Source: Planctomycetota bacterium
Lineage (GTDB): Bacteria; Planctomycetota; UBA8108
Direction: 5' to 3'
DNA: 20,068 nucleotides
NCBI GenBank assembly: GCA_022451445.1
Contig: JAKUSY010000004.1
Span: 9,698-29,765, forward strand
Shown here piece by piece: positions 1-6,499 of this stretch (positions are counted from its first letter, which is position 1; each line of letters starts with the position of its first letter). The translations under genes and the position numbers were made by a program. Under the pieces are notes generated by a model. The model did not search any database. It was not told where the DNA came from and saw only the letters and a list, made by a program, of their open reading frames with translations.

Positions 1-1
1 C

Positions 2-562
2 GAGCTTAGCGCCGTTGGAGGGGAGGCAGAGGTCCTGCGGGAATCCGCTGACCCGGCGGTAGAGCTCGGGGGCTGGTTGAGTGGACTGGGGCTTCAAACA
101 GCCGTGATCGACAGCGATCCGGCCTGGGCCTCCATCGGGCTGCCCGTGCGGGAGCTCGTCGAGGCGGCCGGTCTCAGCATCGAAACGGTCGATGGCTCGG
201 CAGGTCCGGCCGACCTTGCCGGGTTTGACCTGGGCATCACGCTGGCGGACGCGGCCATCGCGGAGACCGGGAGCATCGTCCAGTGCGCGCGGCCCTTCAG
301 ACCGCGCTCCATCTCCCTTGTACCTCGCTGCCACCTGGCCCTGGTCCCCCGCGACAGGCTGCTTGGCGGCCTCGAGGATTTTTTCGAGGGGATCGAGGAG
401 GGGGCCCCGTGGGCCGGCGGGGATGCGGACTTTGATACCTATTTTACCTGGATCACCGCCCCCAGTCGCACCGCCGACATCGAGAAGACCCTGACCATCG
501 GGGTCCATGGCCCCGGCAGGACGGGAGTCTTCCTGCTGGGCGGGGAGGGCCGTGATGACTGA
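2..562 (+). CDS. LUD-domain protein, LutC/YkgG-like (5'-truncated by window edge)
   Basis: The reading frame is open from the left edge to a TGA at 560-562, so the 186 residues visible are the C-terminal part of a longer protein; a TTG at 77 is only an internal codon. The stretch GITLADAAIAETGSIV is the signature of the LUD fold (LutC/YkgG family), followed by the usual R-x-x-S-L-V-P segment and a domain end rich in aromatic residues and threonine. Known family members act in the cytoplasm with LutA/LutB iron-sulfur proteins to oxidise L-lactate to pyruvate. LutA and LutB are not in the window, and if present they would lie to the left. The stop overlaps the start of the next kinase gene by 8 nt, so the two are probably co-translated. 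The coupling to sugar and glycerate kinases suggests a role in 2-hydroxy-acid use. The family call is firm; the substrate is unknown. Confidence 0.85.
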   Translation, partial: ELSAVGGEAEVLRESADPAVELGGWLSGLGLQTAVIDSDPAWASIGLPVRELVEAAGLSIETVDGSAGPADLAGFDLGITLADAAIAETGSIVQCARPFRPRSISLVPRCHLALVPRDRLLGGLEDFFEGIEEGAPWAGGDADFDTYFTWITAPSRTADIEKTLTIGVHGPGRTGVFLLGGEGRDD

Positions 563-1571
563 GCGAGCTGGGATCTGCTGCACGGGTAATTGGATCGTCG
601 ACCGGGTGAAGACGGTCGACGTGTGGCCGCAGGAAGAGACCCTCGCCAATATTCTCGATGAAGAAACAGGCACCGGCGGGGCGGCCTGCAACGTCGCCAT
701 CGATCTTTCTCGTTTCGGGCTCGACCTGCGGGTCTCCGGTGTCGGGCTGGTGGGGCGGGACACCGATGGCGAGAGGATCTTCGCCGACTGCGAAGCGGCG
801 GGGATCGATACGAGCTTCCTGCGCGCCACCGGGGACGCCCCGACGTCCTATACAGATGTCATGACGGTCAGGGACTCCGGCAGGAGGACCTTTTTTCACA
901 ACCGTGGAGCGAACGCGCTCCTGTCGCCGGAGCACTACCCGCTCGACGAGCTGTCGTGCAGGATACTCACCCTGGGCTATCTCCTGCTGCTGGATCTGAT
1001 GGATGAGGAGGATGCGGAGTATGGAACCGGGGCCGCCAGGGTGCTGGCCGGCTGCCGCCAGCGGGGGATCCTGACCATGGTGGATGTCGTCAGCGAAGAT
1101 TCCGACCGTTTCGCCCGCGTCGTGACCCCGGCTCTCGGGTACGTGGACTACCTGGTCATCAACGAGATCGAGGCGGCGAGGACAACCGGTACCGAGATTC
1201 GCCGTGATGGGACATTGGACCGGGATGCGCTGGAGAGGGCCGCCGGGATCCTGATCGACAGCGGAGTCAAGGAGGCGGTTGTCCTGCATACTCCCGAGGC
1301 GGCCTTCGGGCTGAAGGCCTCGGGGGAGGGCTCCTGGCGAGCCGCCCACAGCCTGCCCGGGGGATTCATCAGGGGCAGCGCCGGGGCGGGCGACGCTTTT
1401 TTTGCGGGCATTGTCGCCGGCGTGCACGAGGGCTGGGACCTGCGCGAGTCCCTGGGCTTCGCCAACGCGGCGGCGGCGAGCTGTCTTCGCCATCCGACCT
1501 GTACGGGCGGAGTCGGCAGCGCCGCGGAGATCCGTGAACTGGCTCTCGGCCTGTCTCTGCGGGAGGAGTAG
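555..1571 (+). CDS. PfkB-family carbohydrate kinase (ribokinase-like)
   Basis: The protein has 338 residues from ATG 555, chosen because GGGGAGGG at 542-549 is a good ribosome site; GTG 552 is a possible alternative. An N-terminal PfkB signature GTGGAACNVAIDLSRFG lies at residues 39-55, an NxxE motif (NEIE) near 203-206, and the anion-hole/catalytic motif GSAGAGDAFFAG near 274-285, with Asp280 as the expected base. Length and motif order match ATP-dependent sugar or nucleoside kinases that phosphorylate a primary hydroxyl. The exact substrate cannot be read from the sequence. It overlaps the upstream LUD gene by 8 nt and is followed after 3 nt by glycerate 2-kinase, so the three very likely form one operon. 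Inference: it phosphorylates a sugar or sugar acid whose breakdown yields glycerate. Confidence 0.92.
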   Translation: MTERAGICCTGNWIVDRVKTVDVWPQEETLANILDEETGTGGAACNVAIDLSRFGLDLRVSGVGLVGRDTDGERIFADCEAAGIDTSFLRATGDAPTSYTDVMTVRDSGRRTFFHNRGANALLSPEHYPLDELSCRILTLGYLLLLDLMDEEDAEYGTGAARVLAGCRQRGILTMVDVVSEDSDRFARVVTPALGYVDYLVINEIEAARTTGTEIRRDGTLDRDALERAAGILIDSGVKEAVVLHTPEAAFGLKASGEGSWRAAHSLPGGFIRGSAGAGDAFFAGIVAGVHEGWDLRESLGFANAAAASCLRHPTCTGGVGSAAEIRELALGLSLREE

Positions 1572-1574
1572 GGG

Positions 1575-2906
1575 GTGAGCCCACGAGAGTTCTCAACGAA
1601 GATCGAGGAGCTGAGGAGCGAGGCCCTGGATATTTTCCGCGCGGGGGTCGATGAGGCCGATCCCGCCAGGGCGGTGGCGCGCGCACTCGGCGGGAGCGGC
1701 CTGGCGGCGCCGCCGGGAGCCGGCAGGGTACGGGTCGTGTCCTTTGGCAAGGGCGCCTGCTCGATGGGGCGGGAGCTGGGAAGATCTCTCGAGGAGGCGG
1801 GGGCCGACTGGAGCGGCCTGGCGGTGGTGAACAGGGAGAATTTCTCGGAGGTCGATGGCTTTCGTGTGCTTGTCGGGGGCCATCCGCTGCCCGATGAGGC
1901 CGGCGCCAGGGCCGCCGGGGAGGTCGCCGATTTCGTCTCCGAGGCCGGCGCTGAGGATCTGACCTTCGTGCTGGTATCCGGAGGCGGCTCCGCGATCCTG
2001 CCGGCTCCGGCCGAGGGGATAACCCTCGCCGACAAGCTCGACTGCACCGCCCGGTTGCTGGCCTGCGGGGCGGATATAGGGGAGCTCAACACCATTCGAA
2101 AGCACCTCTCCTTCCTCAAGGGAGGGGGGCTCGCGCAGAGGCTCGGAGGTGGTGCGATGTCGACGCTGATTCTCTCGGACGTGATAGGAGATGACCTCTC
2201 CACTATCGCCAGCGGGCCGACCGTCCCCGATCCCACGACCTTCGCTGACGCGGTCGCCCTATTGCGCGGGTACGAGCTCTTCGATGAATTACCGGCGGCG
2301 GCGCGTGAGAGGCTGGAGGCCGGTTGCCGGGGTGAAATTCCCGAGACACTGAAGCCGGGAGCGCCTGTCTTTGAGCGTGTCAGCAACCGCCTGGTGGGCT
2401 CGAACGGCATGAGCCTGGCCGCCGCGGCTGACCGGGCCCGTGAGCTGGGCTACAGTGTCAGCATCTTCAGCGAGGCCTTGACCGGCGAGGCTCGCCGCGC
2501 GGGGGCCGACCTTGCCGCGGAGCTTGCCCACGCCGTCCGGCAGGAGGGGCCGGTAGCCATATTGGCCGGGGGTGAAACGACCGTCACCCTGAGGGGAGCG
2601 GGACGAGGAGGACGCAACCAGGAGCTCGTCCTGAGCTTCGCCCTGGAGAGCGCCGACGGGACCCACCGTCGTGCCTGGAGCTTCCTCAGCGCCGGAACGG
2701 ATGGAATCGATGGGCCGACCGACGCCGCCGGCGGACTGGTCGACCCCCTCACCCTTGACCGTGGTATTCGGCAGGGAAGCTCGCCTGGCGAGGCGCTCGA
2801 GAACAATGACTCCTACGCCTTTCTCGATGCGGCGGGCGGTCTCCTGAAAACCGGCGCTACCGGAACCAACGTCGCCGACCTGCAGATCCTGCTGCTGGCT
2901 CCCTGA
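1575..2906 (+). CDS. Glycerate 2-kinase, GckA/TtuD (MOFRL) type
   Basis: The protein has 443 residues from GTG 1575, preceded by GGGAGGAG at 1561-1568. It has the two-domain architecture of the MOFRL glycerate kinases. The N-terminal DUF4147 domain carries FGKGACSM (57-64), GGHPLPDEAG (101-110), LVSGGGSA (133-140), LNTIRKHLS (171-179) and SGPTVPDPTT (213-222). The C-terminal MOFRL domain carries AGGETTVT (331-338), GRGGRNQE (343-350), SAGTDGIDGPTDAAG (372-386) and GTNVAD near 430-435. Lys59 and Arg/Lys in the RKH motif are probable substrate or phosphate contacts by family analogy. Known members convert D-glycerate plus ATP to 2-phosphoglycerate, feeding lower glycolysis. It is the last gene of the LUD/PfkB operon, only 6 nt from the convergent btpA stop. 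Length and all motifs are normal. Confidence 0.94.
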   Translation: MSPREFSTKIEELRSEALDIFRAGVDEADPARAVARALGGSGLAAPPGAGRVRVVSFGKGACSMGRELGRSLEEAGADWSGLAVVNRENFSEVDGFRVLVGGHPLPDEAGARAAGEVADFVSEAGAEDLTFVLVSGGGSAILPAPAEGITLADKLDCTARLLACGADIGELNTIRKHLSFLKGGGLAQRLGGGAMSTLILSDVIGDDLSTIASGPTVPDPTTFADAVALLRGYELFDELPAAARERLEAGCRGEIPETLKPGAPVFERVSNRLVGSNGMSLAAAADRARELGYSVSIFSEALTGEARRAGADLAAELAHAVRQEGPVAILAGGETTVTLRGAGRGGRNQELVLSFALESADGTHRRAWSFLSAGTDGIDGPTDAAGGLVDPLTLDRGIRQGSSPGEALENNDSYAFLDAAGGLLKTGATGTNVADLQILLLAP

Positions 2907-2912
2907 AGCGGC

Positions 2913-3731
2913 TCAGCCGCGCGCGGCAAGGATCCATGCGCGGGCCCTGTCGGGGTCGATCTCGTTGTCTACCCGGCCATCGATCTTGAGGGAGGTGCCG
3001 ACGATGGCTCCATCCGCGGTCCCGAGCAGGCCGGCTATGTTGGACTCGTCAGCGCCGCTGCCAATGAAGAGATGGCGGTCCGGGACGGCCTCCCTTACCC
3101 GGGCGAGGTCGTTTGGATCCACGGCGGAGCCGGTCGCCCTGCCCGTCACGATCAGCCCGTCCGCCAGCCCCCTGTAGGCGGTCTCCCTGGCGAGCTCGGA
3201 GATGTCGCGGGGGGTTCCCAGCTGTTCGGCGTGTTTGACGTCGACATCGGCAAGGATGGCCAGGCCGTCTCCGAGCTGCCGCCTCAGGCGGAGCGTCTCC
3301 GCGGCCCTGCCCTCGATGATCCCCTGGTCGGTGAGCATGGCGGAGGTGTGGACATTGACCCGGATCCCCGAGAGCTCCGCTCCCGCCGCTATCGAGAGGG
3401 CCGCGAGCGGGTCGTTTCTGAGGACGTTGACGATGACGATGGCCTCCCGGGTCGGGAGCTCACAGGCGATCCGGGTCATCGCGGCCGTGGTGGAAGGCGG
3501 CACCTCCCCGGGAAAGAAGGGCAGATCGCCGAAGTTTTCGATGACGTAGCCGTCGAAGCCCGCCTCGAGAAGCCGCTCGGCGTCTCGTCGGGCGGCGTCG
3601 ATGATCTTTTCCAGGCCCGGGTCCTCACAGCCGGGGCTGCCGGGAAGGGACAGCAGGTGTACGACGCCCAGGAGGATTTTCTCCTGGGGCCTCTCCCTGT
3701 TCAGCAGGAGGTCACTCTTCTCAGCCTTCAA
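2913..3731 (-). CDS. BtpA/SgcQ-family TIM-barrel protein
   Basis: The start is taken as TTG at 3731 (272 residues) because AGGAGG sits 6 nt upstream on the minus strand and the family-like sequence begins soon after; the frame is open further up to an ATG at 3770. Diagnostic blocks are LLGVVHLLSLPGSP near residue 20-33, GYVIENFGDLPF (61-72), LADVDVKH (160-167), GSGAD (224-228) and GAIVGTSLK (241-249), the last two resembling a phosphate-binding end of a TIM barrel. BtpA was named for photosystem I stability in cyanobacteria, but homologues are widespread in non-phototrophs (for example SgcQ in a sugar operon), so no photosynthetic role is implied. The start codon lies inside the 3' end of the upstream gene (11-nt overlap), indicating translational coupling. 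Function is probably metabolic, substrate unknown. Confidence 0.9.
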   Translation of the reverse strand: MKAEKSDLLLNRERPQEKILLGVVHLLSLPGSPGCEDPGLEKIIDAARRDAERLLEAGFDGYVIENFGDLPFFPGEVPPSTTAAMTRIACELPTREAIVIVNVLRNDPLAALSIAAGAELSGIRVNVHTSAMLTDQGIIEGRAAETLRLRRQLGDGLAILADVDVKHAEQLGTPRDISELARETAYRGLADGLIVTGRATGSAVDPNDLARVREAVPDRHLFIGSGADESNIAGLLGTADGAIVGTSLKIDGRVDNEIDPDRARAWILAARG

Positions 3732-4767
3732 GGTCGGCCTCCTGCCCGGGTACGGCGGCCGGCAGGTCAAAATCGATCACGCCATCGAATTCAGTCCTCC
3801 TGGCCGCTGCGGCCGCCTCACCCTTCAGCTCAGCGAGGTCGTTGGTCACCTGGGAAGGAGGCAGCGCCGCCTCGCGGAATACCAGCATCGGCGCGGGTTC
3901 ATTGATGACCTGGGCGAAGGGGGAGAGTATTTCCCAGAGCTTGTCGCCGGGGATGAGAAGCTCCTCGGTGACCTTCTTCGTTCCGAAAAACGTCCTCTTC
4001 TGGCGCACCCTCTCCAGCAGCACTAGATCGGTCAGCGGGATCACCGCCGGAACGTCGGATCTCCAGACGCAGAGCGAGAGGACATCATCGTTGTAGGAGG
4101 CGGGCTGGACCGGGACCACAGCCAGCCCTTCATCCCGATATTTTTCCCGCAACCCGGAGCAGGAGGATGCGTAGCCGAAGAAATTGCGGGCGCGCTCATC
4201 GCTCCAGCGAACGAAGTCGAGCCTGCCTTCGAGCTCCAGGAAGATGGATTTCTGCGCCCTGATCCAGCTGTCGAAAAGCTCCACAGCGTCGTAGCGTCCG
4301 GCCTCGCCGCCGCCGACGCCGGCCTCCTGGGGATCTATGGCATCGAGCTTCGCCGCCGTGGAGAGAGAGAGCAGGAAGTCGATGGCTTCCCTCGCTACCT
4401 CGGAAGGCTGAAAGAGAGGGATATTGATCGTTACCGTGGGAGTGTCGATGACCAGGTCCGGTTCATCTTCTCCGGGAAGAGGGACGCTCGATTCCTCGAT
4501 CTCGTTCTGGGCGGGCAGGACCGAGGTGGAGACCGCGGGCGCGTCGAGGTTGTCGTCCTCGGGATCTTTTTCCACGGAGCTCTCCAGCAGGGCGGGATCG
4601 AGAAGAATGAAGAAGCGTACGCTATTGTCCACGTTGTGGTAGACCAGCTGGGTCGGATCCGAGCGGTCCTGGCGAAGCCAGGGAGAGTCGGCCAGCTTCC
4701 TCCGGAGAGCCTCGCCATCGATTGCCGCGGGGGGCGAGGGTACCAGGAAAAGATCGAATGTCTTCAT
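3721..4767 (-). CDS. Unrecognised protein with acidic central linker, coupled to btpA
   Basis: I do not recognise a family. From ATG 4767 the product has 348 residues; ATG at 4821 or 4920 in the same frame would lengthen it, but those choices run into the divergent metallophosphoesterase gene and have no better ribosome site. Three parts are visible: an N-terminal segment beginning MKTFDLFLVPSPPA with an alpha/beta look (1-60), an acidic, Pro/Ser-rich probably disordered linker (about 62-108), and a larger mixed domain (110-348) containing FFGYASSCSG near 196-205 and LERVRQKRTFFGTKKV near 251-266. No signal peptide or membrane segment is seen. Its stop overlaps the btpA start by 11 nt, so the pair is probably an operon and its role may be tied to BtpA. 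Codon use resembles the neighbours. Confidence 0.75.
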   Translation of the reverse strand: MKTFDLFLVPSPPAAIDGEALRRKLADSPWLRQDRSDPTQLVYHNVDNSVRFFILLDPALLESSVEKDPEDDNLDAPAVSTSVLPAQNEIEESSVPLPGEDEPDLVIDTPTVTINIPLFQPSEVAREAIDFLLSLSTAAKLDAIDPQEAGVGGGEAGRYDAVELFDSWIRAQKSIFLELEGRLDFVRWSDERARNFFGYASSCSGLREKYRDEGLAVVPVQPASYNDDVLSLCVWRSDVPAVIPLTDLVLLERVRQKRTFFGTKKVTEELLIPGDKLWEILSPFAQVINEPAPMLVFREAALPPSQVTNDLAELKGEAAAAARRTEFDGVIDFDLPAAVPGQEADLEG

Positions 4768-4870
4768 TACTTCCGGGGGCTGGAGGTGGTCTTGGGTTGC
4801 CTGACCGGATAAGGTACCCATTCCGACGATAGCTGTCGCATTTTTTTCACCGTCCCCACGGGATTCTCGA

Positions 4871-5605
4871 ATGAAAATCTGGGCAATCAGTGATCTCCAT
4901 CTCGGCTTTTCGACAGGCAAGTGGATGGATCAATTCGGAGAGCATTGGGTGGGGCATCACGAAAAAATCGAGGCATCCTGGAGAGAGCGGATTGGACCGG
5001 ATGATCTCGCGCTCCTTCCGGGCGATTTCTCCTGGGCGATGAAGGCTGTCGATGTCGCGGTTGAGTTCGAATGGCTCAACAGCCTTCCCGGCAGGAAGGT
5101 GCTCATCAAGGGTAACCATGATTACTGGTGGCCGGGCTCACACAAGAAGCTGGGGGAGATGCTTCCCGAGGGGATCTACGCGATCAAGAAGCGGGCCGTG
5201 GTGGTCGACGGAGTTCCCATCATCGGAGTGCGTGGGGGGGATTTCCTTCCGTGGGTCGCGCCGGGTGAAGAGCTCGTCCCGGAAGCCCTCGAAAAGACCT
5301 TCTCCACCCTGCGGAAGGAGCGTAGGGAGCTCCTGCAGTCAATCGACTACCTATCCGGCATCTACGAGGGAGACCAGCGGCCGATCGCTCTTTTCCACTA
5401 TCCTCCCTACCGGATCGGCTCTAGCGAGAGTGTCTTTACCCGGATCCTGGAGTCGCGCGGCTGCAGCCATTGTCTCTTCGGGCATCTTCACACCAGCGCG
5501 GAGTGGGAGAAGGTCTTCAAGGGCGACTCGGGCGGTGTGAGCTACAGGCTGGTGAGCTGTGATTACCTCGATTTCAAGCCTGTGCTGATCGACGAGCGCG
5601 ACTGA
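4871..5605 (+). CDS. Calcineurin-like metallophosphoesterase
   Basis: The protein has 244 residues from ATG 4871; a weak GGGA at 4860-4863 precedes it. All dimetal phosphoesterase motifs are present in order: DLH at residues 8-10, GD at 51-52, GNHDYWW at 81-87, the metal-ligand His176 in FHYPP, and GHLH at 204-207. The sequence resembles the cytoplasmic predicted phosphohydrolases of the COG1768 type, which are of this length and carry no signal peptide. Their substrate is not established; related enzymes act on phosphodiesters or cyclic nucleotides. The gene is transcribed alone, divergent from the unknown/btpA operon (about 100 nt between starts) and convergent with the HAD gene. Nothing appears degraded. 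Confidence 0.93.
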   Translation: MKIWAISDLHLGFSTGKWMDQFGEHWVGHHEKIEASWRERIGPDDLALLPGDFSWAMKAVDVAVEFEWLNSLPGRKVLIKGNHDYWWPGSHKKLGEMLPEGIYAIKKRAVVVDGVPIIGVRGGDFLPWVAPGEELVPEALEKTFSTLRKERRELLQSIDYLSGIYEGDQRPIALFHYPPYRIGSSESVFTRILESRGCSHCLFGHLHTSAEWEKVFKGDSGGVSYRLVSCDYLDFKPVLIDERD

Positions 5606-5625
5606 GTGGGCCTTTCCTCTTTCTC

Positions 5626-6282
5626 TCAGAGGGGAAGGTTGTCGAGCTCGACCTGGTCGAACCCTTCAAGGACGGCCGTCGCTCCGGCCAGCTCCTCCCT
5701 GGTATGCGTCGTGACCAGGGCGAAGACTGGCATGCCGGCGGCGAGGGCAGCCTCGACTCCCGCGGGCGAGTCTTCGAAGGCGAGGCAGTGGGCGGGGGGG
5801 ATTCCCAGCTTCCGTGCGACGGCAAGGTAGGTTTCCGGGTGGGGCTTCGGTTCCTGCACATCCCGGCGGCCGACGATGAGGTCGAAGGTGTCCCGGTATC
5901 CTCCCGCCCCGAGAAACAGCTCCGGGTTGCGGCTGGAGGTCGCCACCGCCGTTTTCAGGCCGCGGCGGCGCGCTTCTTTCACGAACTCCAACGCGCCGGG
6001 AACTCTCTCGACCTTCTCGGCATCCAGGATGGTTCGGACATGGTCCTCTTTGCGCTTCATGAGCTCGAGCAGCTTCTCCTCTTCGAGCTGCCCGAGGACC
6101 TTCTTCATCACGTTCTCCCTGGAGATGCCCAGGCCGGTGGCCCGGTAGGCTTCCCATGGATATTCGACTCCCTCGGAGGCGAAGGTGTCACGGTAGGCTT
6201 TCCAGTGGACTCTCTCTGAGGAAACCAGCACTCCATCCATGTCGAAGAGGATGGCCTGGGGCTGCGTCACGGGTGGTTGCAT
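5626..6282 (-). CDS. HAD-superfamily hydrolase, beta-phosphoglucomutase-like
   Basis: The start is taken at ATG 6282 (218 residues), just before the conserved core; ATG at 6324 or 6351 would add a tail without homology-like character. HAD motif I is LFDMDGVLV (about 12-20, nucleophile Asp14 and acid/base Asp16), motif II VATSS (113-117), motif III Lys146 in EPKPHPETY, and motif IV FEDSPAGVEAA (169-179). A helical cap lies between motifs I and II, as in subfamily IA beta-phosphoglucomutase and phosphatase enzymes. The reaction may be sugar-phosphate isomerisation or dephosphorylation; the sequence does not decide. It lies 20 nt from the convergent metallophosphoesterase stop and divergent from the tRNA-Cys gene. 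A single-gene transcript is likely. Confidence 0.92.
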   Translation of the reverse strand: MQPPVTQPQAILFDMDGVLVSSERVHWKAYRDTFASEGVEYPWEAYRATGLGISRENVMKKVLGQLEEEKLLELMKRKEDHVRTILDAEKVERVPGALEFVKEARRRGLKTAVATSSRNPELFLGAGGYRDTFDLIVGRRDVQEPKPHPETYLAVARKLGIPPAHCLAFEDSPAGVEAALAAGMPVFALVTTHTREELAGATAVLEGFDQVELDNLPL

Positions 6283-6344
6283 GTTCGTTTCCGGGGGGCT
6301 CTTTGTCCTTCTGCTCGGCCCCATCTGGCTGCCGCCATTGTGCG

Positions 6345-6373
6345 TGGTCAAGACTGGAGCCGTCTGCTATAAA
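6345..6373 (+). promoter_or_regulatory. Extended -10 promoter of tRNA-Cys
   Basis: TATAAA at 6368-6373 preceded by TG one base upstream (TGCTATAAA) is an extended -10 element. A poor -35, TGGTCA at 6345-6350, sits at a 17-nt spacer. The expected transcript start is near 6380, about 20 nt before the mature tRNA. The element is seen directly; activity is inferred. Confidence 0.6.
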
Positions 6374-6401
6374 AAGGCTTCACTATCAGAGGGGACCGAG
6401 A

Positions 6402-6475
6402 GGCGGCATGGCCAAGTGGTAAGGCAACGGTTTGCAAAACCGTCATCCCCGGTTCGAATCCGGGTGCCGCCTCCA
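6402..6475 (+). tRNA. tRNA-Cys (GCA)
   Basis: A full cloverleaf can be drawn. The acceptor GGCGGCA (6402-6408) pairs with TGCCGCC (6465-6471). The D stem is GCC/GGC (6411-6413, 6423-6425). The anticodon stem ACGGT/ACCGT encloses the loop TTGCAAA with anticodon GCA at 6434-6436. The T stem CCCGG/CCGGG encloses TTCGAAT (6453-6459). The discriminator base is U (6472), an identity element of tRNA-Cys, and CCA is encoded at 6473-6475. The gene stands alone between a divergent HAD gene and the convergent STAND gene. It appears intact and has no intron. Confidence 0.97.
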
Positions 6476-6499
6476 CTTCTATAATACCCGGGGCGGGAT

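Noticed and set aside
453..1493. Minus-strand open frame (346 codons) opposite the PfkB kinase gene
   Set aside because: The composition is low-complexity Arg/Pro/Gly, and the opposite strand carries all PfkB motifs.
1148..2410. Minus-strand open frame (420 codons) across the two kinase genes
   Set aside because: It is Ser/Pro/Arg-rich with no domain and spans two well-supported genes on the other strand.
2908..2920. GCGGC-TCA-GCCGC hairpin between the glycerate kinase and btpA stops as a bidirectional terminator
   Set aside because: The stem is only 5 bp and no T-run follows on either strand.
2913..3731. Photosynthesis link from the name BtpA
   Set aside because: BtpA homologues are widespread in non-phototrophs and no photosystem gene is in the window.
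5611..5638. Imperfect hairpin between the metallophosphoesterase and HAD genes as a terminator
   Set aside because: The stem is broken by an internal loop and lacks a U-tract, and half of it lies in the HAD coding end.
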